A DNA stretch of 64,000 nucleotides. Source: Roseiarcus sp963835885 (lineage in GTDB: Bacteria; Pseudomonadota; Alphaproteobacteria; Rhizobiales; Beijerinckiaceae). The first letter of the stretch is position 1, and every line of letters begins with the position of its first letter. The DNA lies in contig CAWIHF010000031.1 in assembly GCA_963835885.1 (NCBI GenBank), positions 1 through 64,000 on the forward strand, written 5' to 3'. Positions 54,478 to 63,595 of this stretch are shown here, one piece after another. The position numbers and the translations under genes are program-made. Under the pieces are notes generated by a model that did not search any database, was not told the DNA's origin, and worked only from the letters and a program-made list of their open reading frames with translations.

Positions 54478-55353
54478 ATGGGCATTCTGGTCACGGGCGG
54501 CACGGGAACGATCGGCTCGCAGGTGATTCAGCTCCTGGCGGAGCGAGGCGCCGAAGTTCGCGCATTTGCCCGCAATCCGGAAAAGGCGGCCTTTCCGCCG
54601 GGCGTTCGGGTCGTCAAAGGCGACCTGATGAACGTCGACTCGGTTCGCGCGGCCCTGGCCGAGACGCGCACGCTGTTTCTTTTGAACGCGGTCACGTCCG
54701 ACGAACTGACACAGGCGCTGATCGCGCTCAATGTCGCGCGCGAGGCGCGCATCGAGCGGATCGTCTATTTTTCGGTCATCCACAGCGATCGCTACGTCGA
54801 CGTCCCACATTTTGCCGGCAAGAACACCGCCGAGAACATGATCAGGGAGTTGGACCTGCCGGCCACGGTGCTGCGGCCCGCCTATTTCATGGAGAACGAC
54901 GCGGCCCTCAAGGACGCGATCGCCGGAGCCGGCGTCTATCCCATGCCGATCGGCCGCAAGGGCCTTGCGATGGTCAGCGCGCGCGATATCGCAGAAATCG
55001 CCGCGCTGGAGCTGTTGCGGCGCGATCGCTCGGCTATTCCCTTGCCGCTGAAGTCGATCGACATCGTTGGCCCTGACATTCTGACAGGGGCGTCGGTCGC
55101 GGCGATCTGGTCGGAAGCGCTCGGCCGTCAAGTCGCCTATGCCGGCGACGACACGAGCGCCTTCGAGCGCGCCGTCAGGGCCCACGCGCCCGACTGGATG
55201 GCGTTTGACATGAAGGTGATGGCCGACCGGTTCCAGACCGACGGCATGCTGCCCGAAGAGGGCGATGTCGACCGCCTCGTCGGCATGCTCGGCCGCCCGC
55301 TGCGGCGCTATCGCGATTTCGCCGCCGAGACCACCCAGCGCTGGCGCTCGTAG
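54478..55353 (+). CDS. NmrA-like NAD(P)-binding protein
   Basis: A 291-residue atypical SDR: 'GILVTGGTGTIGSQVIQLLAERGAEVRAFARNP' (nucleotide-binding GxxGxxG, residues 1-33), 'IERIVYFSVIHSDRY', 'KNTAENMIRELDLPATVLRPAYFMEN' and 'MVSARDIAEIAALELL'. These proteins sense NADP(H) redox state or act as oxidoreductases; no catalytic YxxxK is present. ATG 54478 has CGGAG upstream. It follows glnE by 90 bases and may be cotranscribed. Confidence 0.88.
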   Translation: MGILVTGGTGTIGSQVIQLLAERGAEVRAFARNPEKAAFPPGVRVVKGDLMNVDSVRAALAETRTLFLLNAVTSDELTQALIALNVAREARIERIVYFSVIHSDRYVDVPHFAGKNTAENMIRELDLPATVLRPAYFMENDAALKDAIAGAGVYPMPIGRKGLAMVSARDIAEIAALELLRRDRSAIPLPLKSIDIVGPDILTGASVAAIWSEALGRQVAYAGDDTSAFERAVRAHAPDWMAFDMKVMADRFQTDGMLPEEGDVDRLVGMLGRPLRRYRDFAAETTQRWRS

Positions 55354-55360
55354 AAGCAGC

Positions 55361-56113
55361 CTATCGGGCAAGCCCCTCGATCAGCGCCTTCAGGGTCGCG
55401 ACGGTGGACTGGTCGGTCTCGCCATCGACCCGTTCGGGCCGGAAATGGCGCTGGAAGGCTTCGACCACGGCGCGGGTGCGCCGGTCGTAGACGCCGGTCA
55501 GCTCGAGCCCGTACCCATAGAGCGCCAGCATCGCCTGCAGCGCCCGCACCGGCGGCCCTTCCTCCTCGTGACGGAACAGCGCTTCGCCGCGGATCGGCGC
55601 CGGCTCGACCCAATGGCCGACGCCGTCCTCCCACAGCCGCCGCCAAGGAAAATGCTCGCCCGGATCGCGCTTGCGGCCGGGCGCGACGTCGGAATGGCCG
55701 AGCACCCGCTCGGGCGGGATCTCCCAGCGCGAGACGCAATCGCGGGCCAGCGCAATCGTCGCCGCAATCTGGCGGCCGGGGAAGGGCGGCGAACCGCCGT
55801 CATGGCCGGGATTGACGATCTCGATCCCGATCGACGCGGAATTCAGGTCGCTCTCGCCTTTCCAGGTGGCCTGGCCGGCATGCCAGGCGCGCGCCCCCTC
55901 GGCGACAAGCTGGTCGATCCGCCCGTCTTCCCAGACGAAATAATGGCACGACACCTCAGACGCCGGGTTTATGAGTCGGCTGACCGCCGCCTGGCCCGTC
56001 GGCATGCCGGTGTAGTGCAGGATGAGGCAGTTCGGACCGCCCGCGCGGCGCTCGCCGAAATTGGGCGAGGGAATGAAACGGGCGGCGAGCGGGCTGTCGG
56101 TGATGAGGGGCAT
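55361..56113 (-). CDS. amiD: N-acetylmuramoyl-L-alanine amidase, AmiD type
   Basis: A 250-residue type-2 amidase cleaving the bond between MurNAc and the stem peptide. Zinc ligands: His in 'CLILHYTGMPTGQ', His in 'VLGHSDVAPGRKRDPGEHFPW' (with the Asp ligand in KRDPG). 'SCHYFVWEDGRIDQLVAEGARAWHAG' and 'SIGIEIVNPGHDGG' are typical. The C-terminal 65 residues form a peptidoglycan-binding domain ('VRALQAMLALYGYGLELTGVYDRRT'). No signal peptide is seen, so it may act in the cytoplasm on recycled muropeptides. Confidence 0.93.
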   Translation of the reverse strand: MPLITDSPLAARFIPSPNFGERRAGGPNCLILHYTGMPTGQAAVSRLINPASEVSCHYFVWEDGRIDQLVAEGARAWHAGQATWKGESDLNSASIGIEIVNPGHDGGSPPFPGRQIAATIALARDCVSRWEIPPERVLGHSDVAPGRKRDPGEHFPWRRLWEDGVGHWVEPAPIRGEALFRHEEEGPPVRALQAMLALYGYGLELTGVYDRRTRAVVEAFQRHFRPERVDGETDQSTVATLKALIEGLAR

Positions 56114-56124
56114 GAGGCCGGTAG

Positions 56125-56222
56125 CGCCCTCACCTCAGCCCTCTCCCGCAAGCGGGAGAGGGGCCGCGACCCTTCTCCCGCTTGCGGGTGAGGTGGCCGG
56201 CGAAGCCGACCGGATGAGGGTT
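56125..56222. repeat. Tandem REP-like palindromes
   Basis: Two hairpin units lie back to back: CCCTCTCCCGCAAGCGGGAG (56139-56158) and CCTTCTCCCGCTTGCGGGTGAGG (about 56169-56191), followed by GGCCGGCGAAGCCGACCGGATGAGGG-type sequence. Same family as those at 38.7-39.5 kb. It may terminate transcription between amiD and the glycine-zipper gene. Confidence 0.65.
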
Positions 56223-56227
56223 CGCCC

Positions 56228-56521
56228 TTAGTAGTACGCCACGCAGACGCGGTTGCCGTTGTAGTCGTAGCCCCAGCGGGCGCAGCGGCCCTGATATTGC
56301 GGGGTCGCGGCGGCGCCGATCAGCGCGCCCGATCCCGCGCCGATTGCGGCTCCGGCTAGCGTACCGCCGGCGCTGCCGCCGGAGACCGCCGAACCGACCA
56401 AGGCCCCCGCGCCCGCGCCGAGCGCGCCGCCAACGAGAGCGTTCTGCTGTTGCGGGGTCTGGCAGGCCGAGACCGAAACGGCGGCGGCCAGCGCCAGAGA
56501 AAGTGCCAACGTCTTTTTCAT
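56228..56521 (-). CDS. Glycine-zipper lipoprotein-like protein
   Basis: A 97-residue protein with a lipobox-type signal ('KKTLALSLALAAAVSVSAC', Cys near residue 20), then a glycine-zipper membrane segment ('GGALGAGAGALVGSAVSGGS' and 'GAAIGAGSGALIGAA') and a short C-terminal tail with two cysteines ('GRCARWGYDYNGNRVCVAYY'). Outer-membrane-associated stress lipoproteins of this shape are common. Function unknown. Confidence 0.85.
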   Translation of the reverse strand: MKKTLALSLALAAAVSVSACQTPQQQNALVGGALGAGAGALVGSAVSGGSAGGTLAGAAIGAGSGALIGAAATPQYQGRCARWGYDYNGNRVCVAYY

Positions 56522-56930
56522 GCAAACGATCTCCCGTCAGTCATTCATTGGCTGAAAAGGGTCGCTCTTTCTGCGAAGAACCGCCCCCGGTCGCGGCGGG
56601 AGCCGCGCAAACGAGCCAGCCCCGCCCGTTCGGGCGGGACATTCCCACAAACCGGGTGAAGCTGCAATGAACGGCGATCACCACAATTCCCGAACAAATC
56701 ACCGCGCGCGCCGGTGCGTGACCGATTTTGCGGTCGTTGACGGGTTCGAATGTCACAATCCCGAGGGGTCGATCACCTCCTGACGTTCATCGACACGCAT
56801 GGCGGGTCCGGCGATGACTGCGTGCAACCGGAGCGAGTCGGGCTCGCCTGACGCGGGCGCGGGGCGTCGTCGCCGCGCCAGGGAACGCCACGCGATATCA
56901 GGTCTACGCTCGGCAGCGCGCGGTTTGGGC
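56522..56930. other. Intergenic stretch with no recognised gene
   Basis: About 400 bases between the glycine-zipper gene and the IS1380 transposase. The right part probably includes the end of the insertion sequence, but no terminal repeat matching the other side was recognised. Confidence 0.35.
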
Positions 56931-58445
56931 TCATCCGGCCGGTTCTTGCGCCAGCGCCCGGATCCTTTGGCGGGCGTCGAGGAGGGTGGCCAGCGCTTCG
57001 GCCCCGCCGCCCAGACGAATGATCAGCTGGCGGGCGTGGCTGACCACCCGTCCGGGCAGGCCGATCAGATGAAAGCGCAGCGCCTTCATGCGTTTGGCCG
57101 CCCATCTCTCGCCCAGCGCGAGACGCTTCATCGCGGCGTTTAGATTGAACGCCAGGATCGTCAGCGCCCACCAGGCGGCGTTGGCGCCGAACAGCCCAGA
57201 GGGCATCTGTCCGCCCGCCAGGTCGGATTTCGTCGCCGAATGGACTTCCTCGCTCTTGCCGCAGCGCTCGCGCAGCCACCAGATCACGCCCTCGCCGGCG
57301 CCCGTGCGGTTGGTCACGACGGCGAACAGTTTATAGACCCCCTTCGGGCCGAACGCCTGGGTGGGAAACGGCAGCTTCGCCTCGTCGCCCAGCGCCAGCT
57401 GGCGCAGCGGTTCGCGGATCGCGAGAAAGCGGTAATCGGCGCGGTTGCGGCTGTGCCCGGCCCAATTGGGCACGTAAACGACCTCGGCCCATTCTTGATC
57501 GGTCTGTTGCGGCTGGCCGTCCGTTTTGCGGATCAGCGGCTTCCACGCGCTCTCGGGCGTCGTCCGCACAGCGGCGCGGAAAGCCTCGGTCACGTCGGCG
57601 CCGATCGCGAACTCGATCACGCCAAAGCGCGGGTCTTTTCCCTCGCCGCAATAGAGCAGCAGCTCTTCCTGATAGGCCGCCGTGTCCGAACGCAACGAGA
57701 CCCTCCTCACGCTGTCCGGCAGATGGCGCAGGCTCTCTTTCAGGACGCGCAACTGCTCGTGTCCGGCGGGCACGTTGCCGTCGCGGAACTCCGAATAGAG
57801 CATCGCGCCCTGCTCCGCCCACCAGCAGTTCAGCGGCTGATACGCCTTGAACTTCTTGTAGCAAAACAGCGCCTCGCGCTTGTGCGTCTCAATCAGCGTC
57901 GCGTCCATGTCCAGCGTCGCCGTCGCCGCGGGCTGACGCTTCTGCAGAAAGTCCAGCAGCGCCTGGTTCACCCGCCAGAGACCGCGCAGTGCCTGCGTCA
58001 CCGCCGGAATGAACGCCATCCCCGCGACCGCCTTGGGCGAAGCTGGATCATCGAACCGTTCCAGCCAGCCCGACAGCGCCGACGGCGAGGGCGTCGCCCG
58101 CTCGCGCTCGCGCCGCCAGCGGCTTTTCAGCGACCGCCGTTCGGCGCGCGACAGCAAATCCTTCTCGATCGCCCGCAGGATCGCCGAAAAGCCGCTGTCG
58201 CGCTCCAACCGTTCGATGTCTTCCACGCAGTCGCCGCCGGACAGATTTAGGAAAATCACCGCCAGAACCATCTGGATGTCGAGCCAGCCCTGGCCGCCGG
58301 CCGCCCGAACATGCCGCTGGATCGCCCCGCCGAGGCCGCAGGCCTTGATCAGGTCGAGATACAACGGAAGCCCGGCCAACGACGTCAATCCATGGCTGGA
58401 CGAATCGGCCTCATACTGGAAATCGAGCAGCCCCTGTCCCTGCAT
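56931..58445 (-). CDS. IS1380-family transposase
   Basis: A 504-residue DDE transposase. Typical segments: 'SSHGLTSLAGLPLYLDLIKA', 'GWLDIQMVLAVIFLNLSGGD', first Asp in 'ATLDMDATLIETHKREALFCY', second in 'VRRVSLRSDTAAYQEELLLY', and the final region 'NRTGAGEGVIWWLRERCGKSEEVH' with the catalytic Glu. The gene is full length and uninterrupted. Upstream (58491-58515) a CCTGATTCCTCAGG palindrome may belong to its end; the matching opposite repeat was not found. Family label by recall of motifs. Confidence 0.88.
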   Translation of the reverse strand: MQGQGLLDFQYEADSSSHGLTSLAGLPLYLDLIKACGLGGAIQRHVRAAGGQGWLDIQMVLAVIFLNLSGGDCVEDIERLERDSGFSAILRAIEKDLLSRAERRSLKSRWRRERERATPSPSALSGWLERFDDPASPKAVAGMAFIPAVTQALRGLWRVNQALLDFLQKRQPAATATLDMDATLIETHKREALFCYKKFKAYQPLNCWWAEQGAMLYSEFRDGNVPAGHEQLRVLKESLRHLPDSVRRVSLRSDTAAYQEELLLYCGEGKDPRFGVIEFAIGADVTEAFRAAVRTTPESAWKPLIRKTDGQPQQTDQEWAEVVYVPNWAGHSRNRADYRFLAIREPLRQLALGDEAKLPFPTQAFGPKGVYKLFAVVTNRTGAGEGVIWWLRERCGKSEEVHSATKSDLAGGQMPSGLFGANAAWWALTILAFNLNAAMKRLALGERWAAKRMKALRFHLIGLPGRVVSHARQLIIRLGGGAEALATLLDARQRIRALAQEPAG

Positions 58446-58726
58446 CGCGCACCCCGTTGGTGATAATTCTTAAATCGCAAACCAAGACTATCTCCCTGAT
58501 TCCTCAGGGCCAACGGGGAACTTGAATTTTCCTGATGCGGAATTCAGGATCATCCGGTTTGCGGACCGTGAAATCGTCGGCATGGGGCCTGCGGCGGGGT
58601 CCTCTCGGTCACGCTGTCGCGGCTCCGGGCGCCAGCCCAGGCCGGGGATGCACCTTGCGACTCGCGCGAATGCGGGTTTAAAAGTTCGCATTCACGGCCC
58701 CAGTTGATGCGCCGAGCGGCTTGGGG

Positions 58727-58954
58727 ATGATCACGATTTACGCCCTCGTCTGGTGCCAGGCGTTCCTTTCGGCGGGGCATCATGGGCGCTCCTGCCTGAG
58801 CTACGGCGGGCAGCCGACATTCTCCTCCCGGGATGCCTGCGAGGCCTATGCGGCGCCGCTGAGGCTGCGCCTCGCCCACGCCCAGGCAAAGCGTTTCCAG
58901 GCGACAGTCGAATGCATCGCCCGGGATGTCACCGCGCCGCAGAGGGCGGATTAG
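58727..58954 (+). CDS. Small hypothetical protein
   Basis: A 75-residue protein starting 'MITIYALVWCQAFLSAGHHG', with a possible signal/anchor start and three cysteines ('RSCLSYGGQPTF', 'DACEAYAAPL', 'TVECIARD'). Short Cys-containing proteins with 'LSYGGxPTFxxRxACEAYA' seem common in this order. Stop at 58952-58954 overlaps the start of an extragenic repeat. Start ATG 58727 has GGGG upstream. Confidence 0.55.
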   Translation: MITIYALVWCQAFLSAGHHGRSCLSYGGQPTFSSRDACEAYAAPLRLRLAHAQAKRFQATVECIARDVTAPQRAD

Positions 58955-59045
58955 AGCAGGTTCCGATCGACTGGAATTCGTCGGTCGCCATGACGGGGTT
59001 GGACGCCGACAACCCTCCATTTCCCGCGGAAAGTTTCCGTCATGC
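58949..59045. repeat. Extragenic repeat copy A (GAGCAGGTTCCGATCGACTGG)
   Basis: Begins TTAGAGCAGGTTCCGATCGA and continues with CGCCATGACGGGG, TGGACGCCGAC and CCATTTCC in the same order and spacing as copy B at 61408-61491. Few substitutions separate the copies over about 90 bases. Plus-strand orientation in both. Confidence 0.7.
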
Positions 59046-59187
59046 TTCAAAAATATCACTGGGAAACCCGCGCACGCTGCGGAGCAGCGGCGCCCGGACG
59101 GTCTGGAGCAGCGCTGGAACGGGTTCGCCTTGGCGCTGCCTCGCCTTTCTGCTTGACCGGCGCCGCCTGGGGCTCATATTCCGGGTC

Positions 59188-59589
<402 letters not shown>

Positions 59590-59648
59590 GTTCTCATTGG
59601 CGCTCGTCCATGCTGGACGGGCGGATCAGCAAAGCGGAGGGCCAAGCG

Positions 59649-60290
59649 ATGATGCGGGCGGACGAGGTTCTTGCCGCAGGGACCTGGACGGGCGAGCCCG
59701 CCGACAGCGTGGTGCTCGAGTTCGACGAACGTTACCGTCGCCGTTTCGTCATGACCGGCGTCGGCGGGCTCGCCTTTCTGCTCGACCTGGCGGAGGCCGC
59801 GATGCTGCGCGGCGGCGACGGCCTGAGGCTCGAGGACGGCCGCGTGGTCGAGGTCCTTGCTGCGCCCGAGCCGCTCGCCGAAATCCGTTGCCCCGACGCG
59901 CGCTCGCTTGCCCGCATCGCCTGGCATCTCGGCAATCGGCACCTGCCGATCGAGCTGACGCCGAAGGCCTTGCGCATCCGCCGCGATCCGGTGATCGAGG
60001 ACATGGCGAGGGGGCTCGGCGCGCGCGTCACGCCCCTCGAGGCGCCGTTCAACCCGGAGGGCGGCGCCTATGTCCAGGCCGAGCCGTCGCACGCGCATGC
60101 GGCCGAGCATGTTCACCACGGCGACCACGCGAACGCGCACGCCCACGATCACGCCGATCACGGTCATTCCCATCATGGGCATGACCACCATGATCACGAT
60201 GATTGCGATCGTCCCGACCACCGGCACGAGCACGGCCACGATCGCGCCGACGAACGTCACGGTCATGATCATGGACATAGGGCCCGCTGA
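59649..60290 (+). CDS. ureE: Urease accessory protein UreE, His-rich tail
   Basis: A 213-residue nickel metallochaperone. N-terminal peptide-binding domain ('VVLEFDERYRRRFVMTGVGGLAFLLDLAEAA', residues about 20-50) and metal-binding core 'IAWHLGNRHLPIELTPKALRI' with the conserved His. The C-terminal 75 residues contain about thirty His residues in H-x-H and HH patterns ('HGDHANAHAHDHADHGHSHH'), expected to buffer many nickel ions. ATG 59649 has GGAGGG upstream. Overlaps ureF by 26 bases. Confidence 0.95.
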   Translation: MMRADEVLAAGTWTGEPADSVVLEFDERYRRRFVMTGVGGLAFLLDLAEAAMLRGGDGLRLEDGRVVEVLAAPEPLAEIRCPDARSLARIAWHLGNRHLPIELTPKALRIRRDPVIEDMARGLGARVTPLEAPFNPEGGAYVQAEPSHAHAAEHVHHGDHANAHAHDHADHGHSHHGHDHHDHDDCDRPDHRHEHGHDRADERHGHDHGHRAR

Positions 60291-60963
60291 GCCCGACGCA
60301 GCGCTGCTGCCGCTGATGCTGTGGCTGTCGCCGGCCTTCCCGGTCGGCTCGTTCGCCTATTCGCATGGGCTGGAATGGGCGGTCGAGGCGGGTGATATTG
60401 TCGATGCGCGCTCGCTCGGCGGATGGCTGGTCGACCTCTTGACCTTCGGCGCCCCGCGCGCCGACGCGATCTTGTTCGCCGCCGCCTTCCGCGCGGCGGA
60501 GGCCGGCGACTGGCAGGCGCTCCTCGAGACGAACGACCTCGCCGTCGCGCTGGCCGCCTCGGCCGAGCGGCGGCTCGAGACCACCGCTCAGGGCGCGGCC
60601 TTCGTCGCCGCCGCCCGCGCGGCCTGGGAATGCGCGCCTTTGCGTGAACTGGCAGCCGAAAACCGCGTCGCCTATCCGGCCGCCGTCGCCGCCGCCGCGG
60701 CGGGCCGTGATCTGCCGCTCGAATCGAGCCTGCAGGCTTTCGTCCTGGCGCTGGTCGCCAACGCCGTCTCCGCCGCGGTGCGGCTCGGGCCGATCGGCCA
60801 GACCGATGGCCAAAAGATTCTGGCCGCGCTCCTGCCGCGCGTCCGGGCGCTCGCCGGCGAGGCATCGCGATCGACGCTTACCGATCTCGGCGGCTGCGCC
60901 TTCCGCTCCGACATCGCCGCAATGCGCCACGAAACGCAATATTCGCGGCTGTTCCGGTCGTGA
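60265..60963 (+). CDS. ureF: Urease accessory protein UreF
   Basis: A 232-residue helical protein that bridges UreD and UreG during nickel insertion into urease. Signature 'LMLWLSPAFPVGSFAYSHGLEWAVEAGDI' (residues 17-45), 'FGAPRADAILFAAAFRAAEAGDW', 'SLQAFVLALVANAVSAAVRLGPIGQTDGQ' and the C-terminal 'AMRHETQYSRLFRS'. ATG 60265 lies within ureE (26-base overlap); ATG 60271 is an alternative. ureG is 1.8 kb further on, so the accessory operon is split. Confidence 0.95.
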   Translation: MIMDIGPAEPDAALLPLMLWLSPAFPVGSFAYSHGLEWAVEAGDIVDARSLGGWLVDLLTFGAPRADAILFAAAFRAAEAGDWQALLETNDLAVALAASAERRLETTAQGAAFVAAARAAWECAPLRELAAENRVAYPAAVAAAAAGRDLPLESSLQAFVLALVANAVSAAVRLGPIGQTDGQKILAALLPRVRALAGEASRSTLTDLGGCAFRSDIAAMRHETQYSRLFRS

Positions 60964-61110
60964 GCCGGCCCGGAAGGCGAGCCAATTTGCCAAATGGACC
61001 CCTGACGCCTCACAAGCGCCGCTGTTCTCGTGGTATTTGGCTAAAGTTGGACGTTGTCTTCTGCCCGCATTGAAGGCCCGGTTGCGGCGTCATCACGATC
61101 GGAGGCGGAC

Positions 61111-61317
61111 TTGGCCATCGCACACACGGTTGGGCTCAGGTTCCACGACCACGCCGGCGCGCTCACCATCGAGGCCGAAGATGCGCTGATCGCCGCCCTC
61201 AAGGCGAAGCACGAGCATCCCGAGGCGAGCATCACCTATGTCCGTCGATCCAACCGTCGCGGCGATCGGCGCCACCCGCATAGCGGCCTGTCGGAAAAGA
61301 CGAAGGGCGCCTCCTGA
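61111..61317 (+). CDS. Small hypothetical protein between ureF and ureG
   Basis: A 68-residue protein starting at TTG 61111 with a textbook GGAGG 6 bases upstream: 'AIAHTVGLRFHDHAGALTIE', 'AEDALIAALKAKHEHPEASI' and a basic end 'RRSNRRGDRRHPHSGL'. No family recognised. Three His-bearing segments are notable beside nickel chaperone genes, but a link is speculative. Confidence 0.55.
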   Translation: MAIAHTVGLRFHDHAGALTIEAEDALIAALKAKHEHPEASITYVRRSNRRGDRRHPHSGLSEKTKGAS

Positions 61318-61407
61318 GATTCGTGTTGAGCTGTTGCGCTCGGGGAGAAGGCGACTCGAAGGGCCGGGCCAAAGATCGGCGCTTCCCAAGAGCCCCGCCT
61401 GCACATC

Positions 61408-61491
61408 GTTAGAGCAGGTTCCGATCGACTGGAATCGCCGCTCGCCATGACGGGGCTGGACGCCGACGACCCGCCATTTCCTTCAGAAAAT
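61408..61491. repeat. Extragenic repeat copy B (GAGCAGGTTCCGATCGACTGG)
   Basis: Second copy of the repeat at 58949: TTAGAGCAGGTTCCGATCGA, CGCCATGACGGGG, TGGACGCCGACGACC, CCATTTCC. It is followed immediately by the AAAATTTC-rich and tandem-repeat tract. Confidence 0.7.
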
Positions 61492-61693
61492 TTCCAAACG
61501 TTTCAAAAAATTTCCGCCGGGCTTCCAAATCTTTGCAAAAAATTTCAATTTGCTTCCGAAAATTTCAAAAAATTTCACTGCGAACCTTTACTTATCAAAG
61601 CCTTACGGGCGAAATTGCGAAATTGCGAAATTGCGAAATTGCGAAATTGCGAAATTGCGAAATTGGCGAATTTGGCGAATTTGGCGAATTTGG
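61488..61693. repeat. AAAATTTC-rich tract followed by 8-bp and 9-bp tandem repeats
   Basis: 61488-61577 has five irregularly spaced AAAATTTC units. From 61611 there are six perfect copies of GAAATTGC (61611-61658), a seventh changed to GAAATTGG, then three copies of the 9-bp CGAATTTGG (to about 61693). The unit therefore shifts from 8 to 9 bp within one array. No gene; a plus-strand open frame across it is an artefact of the repeat. Confidence 0.85.
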
Positions 61694-62317
61694 CCGGCTG
61701 AACGGCTGAAAATTTCTCCGTGATGCCGCGCGGCTCCGGCCAGAGCCGCTAATCAACATATCGGTAGCGATCTTCCTTCGATATGCAGGCGACAAGGGAG
61801 CCATTCCCGCGCAAGGTCCTGGCGGGTTTGAGGGGGGCGGAAACACAACTTGGAGTTCTTGTCAAGAGATTGTTCTTCCTTCGGGGTCACTTCGGGGTCG
61901 TGTCCGAGGTCGAATTTCGGGGTACTGGACCGGAAGCGGAAGGACCCCAAGAGACGGTCCCGCACGGCCACCACAAGACGATCACCCTCGTCGCCGGTCT
62001 CGCCTTCGAGGGCTTGCGACGCCGAAGGCCAGCGACCGGTGAACGCCGCCGAGCCAACCGTCGCCGGCCTGATGAGGGTGCTCGACGACCCATATCCTTC
62101 AAACCCCGGCCAATACACAAGTCACTTCGCCGCCTGCGGCTATGATACAACTTGATCGGAGTTTGCTCTAGGTTTCGCCTTTCGATGATGCTCGTCGCAA
62201 TATGCTTGCGGTCTGGCTCGCCGACAGTGGTCCGCTCCGCTCGAACGACCGTTGGGGATCGTAGCGCACGGCTCCAGTGTTGGGCGACGCAAACGCATGA
62301 GAAGGGGAGCATGAAGC
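61694..62317. other. Intergenic stretch with no convincing gene
   Basis: About 620 bases between the tandem repeats and the lipocalin-like gene. A 120-codon plus-strand frame from 61783 begins MQATREPFPRKVLAGLRGAE but lacks motifs and has an Arg-rich, shadow-like end; it is not called. Confidence 0.4.
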
Positions 62318-62704
62318 GTGAGCAATCTCGTCGGCATTTGGCGGCTCGTCGTCGAGAACGCCTGGGGGGAGGCGGGTGAGCCGAGCCCGAACCTTTACGG
62401 TCCGATGGGGATGGGGCTCCTCACCTTTACCCGCCAAGGTCGCATGATGGCGGCGCTCTCTGACGGACGTTCCGGCCCGATCGACGGCGTGCGCGCCTTC
62501 GCGTCTTATTGCGGCTCTTATGTCTTCGACGGCGCCCGGCTCGTGACCCACGTCGACGGCGCCTCCGATCCGGTGTTCTTCAGCGAACCACAGGTTCGCG
62601 TTGCGCGGCTTGAGGGCAATCGCCTCTCGCTTCGTCCGCCCGTAGGTTTCCGCGGGGCCGCCGGCTTGGTGCGGGAACTCGTCTGGGAGCGGATTTCCGC
62701 GTAA
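62318..62704 (+). CDS. Lipocalin-like domain protein
   Basis: A 128-residue protein of the lipocalin-5 type: 'SNLVGIWRLVVENAWG' (the GxW motif), 'PNLYGPMGMGLLTFTRQGRMMAALSDG', 'FASYCGSYVFDGARLVTHVDGASDP' and 'RVARLEGNRLSLRPPV'. Cytoplasmic beta-barrel, ligand unknown. GTG start at 62318. It lies between ureF and ureG without obvious relation to urease. Confidence 0.85.
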   Translation: MSNLVGIWRLVVENAWGEAGEPSPNLYGPMGMGLLTFTRQGRMMAALSDGRSGPIDGVRAFASYCGSYVFDGARLVTHVDGASDPVFFSEPQVRVARLEGNRLSLRPPVGFRGAAGLVRELVWERISA

Positions 62705-62768
62705 TGTCTGCCCGCGATTGGCCCGGTTGCCCATTGCGTGACGCGCGCACTGGAGATTTTCTGACTTG

Positions 62769-63389
62769 ATGACCCCCCTAAAGCAACCCCTGCGAGTGGG
62801 CGTGGGCGGCCCGGTCGGCTCCGGCAAGACGGCGCTGATGGAGCAGCTTTGCAAGCGGCTCCGCGACAAACTCGACATCGCCGCCATCACCAACGACATC
62901 TATACCAAGGAGGACGCGCGGATTCTGGTCGAAGCCGGCGCCCTGCCCGCCGAGCGGATCCTTGGAGTCGAGACGGGGGGATGCCCGCACACCGCCATCC
63001 GCGAGGACGCCTCAATCAATCTTGCCGCCGTCGCCGACATGCGCAAGCGCTTCCCGGACCTCGACCTGATCCTGATCGAATCGGGCGGCGACAATCTTGC
63101 CGCGACCTTCTCGCCCGAGCTTGCCGACCTCACGATCTATGTCATCGACGTCTCAGGCGGCGAAAAGATTCCGCGCAAAGGGGGCCCAGGCATCACCCGA
63201 TCGGACCTTCTCGTCATCAACAAAATCGACCTCGCCCCCTTTGTCGGCGCCTCGCTCGACGTGATGGTCCGCGACGCCGCCGCGCAGCGCAAGACGCGTC
63301 CCTTCGTGATGGCCAACATGAAAACCGGCGAAGGCGTCGACCAGGTGATCGCCTTCCTGCACGAGAAGGGCGGCCTCCTGGCAGGGTGA
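62769..63389 (+). CDS. ureG: Urease accessory GTPase UreG
   Basis: A 206-residue SIMIBI GTPase that delivers nickel to apo-urease. Walker A 'VGVGGPVGSGKTALMEQLCK', 'AAITNDIYTKEDARILVEAG', the nickel-binding CPH ('GVETGGCPHTAIREDASINL'), Walker B region 'LILIESGGDNLAATFSPELA', 'DVSGGEKIPRKGGPGITRSD' and 'LLVINKIDLAPFVGASLDVM'. Full length. ATG 62769 (a TTG at 62766 is in frame). No urease structural genes are in the window. Confidence 0.97.
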   Translation: MTPLKQPLRVGVGGPVGSGKTALMEQLCKRLRDKLDIAAITNDIYTKEDARILVEAGALPAERILGVETGGCPHTAIREDASINLAAVADMRKRFPDLDLILIESGGDNLAATFSPELADLTIYVIDVSGGEKIPRKGGPGITRSDLLVINKIDLAPFVGASLDVMVRDAAAQRKTRPFVMANMKTGEGVDQVIAFLHEKGGLLAG

Positions 63390-63595
63390 AGGGAGGCACA
63401 GTCGCCGCCGCTCTCTTCCTCGCTGGATCGCCTCGCTCGCGCCCGCGATGACGGCGGTCGTTCCATCAAATCGGGACATGCTCTAAAATGGCGGCGCGGA
63501 AAGTGTCCGCATTTGGCGTCGCCTGTCAGAAGAACAGGCGTAACCCCTCTGCCTCAGACTTTCTCGCTTTCTTCTCGTAACAAGGAGAACGTCGG

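Noticed and set aside
56735..56765. tRNA-like GGGTTCGAATG motif
   Set aside because: No acceptor stem or anticodon arm could be drawn around it.
56500..58520. Terminal inverted repeats of the IS1380 element
   Set aside because: A CCTGATTCCTCAGG palindrome is present on one side, but no matching sequence on the other side was found by eye.
61611..61693. CRISPR-like array
   Set aside because: Units are 8-9 bp with no spacers; a simple tandem repeat.
61447..61701. 84-codon frame across the tandem repeats
   Set aside because: Its sequence is a translation of GAAATTGC repeats (LRNCEIAK units) with no start signal.
61783..62145. 120-codon plus-strand frame before the lipocalin-like gene
   Set aside because: No motifs, Arg-rich end and no ribosome-binding site.
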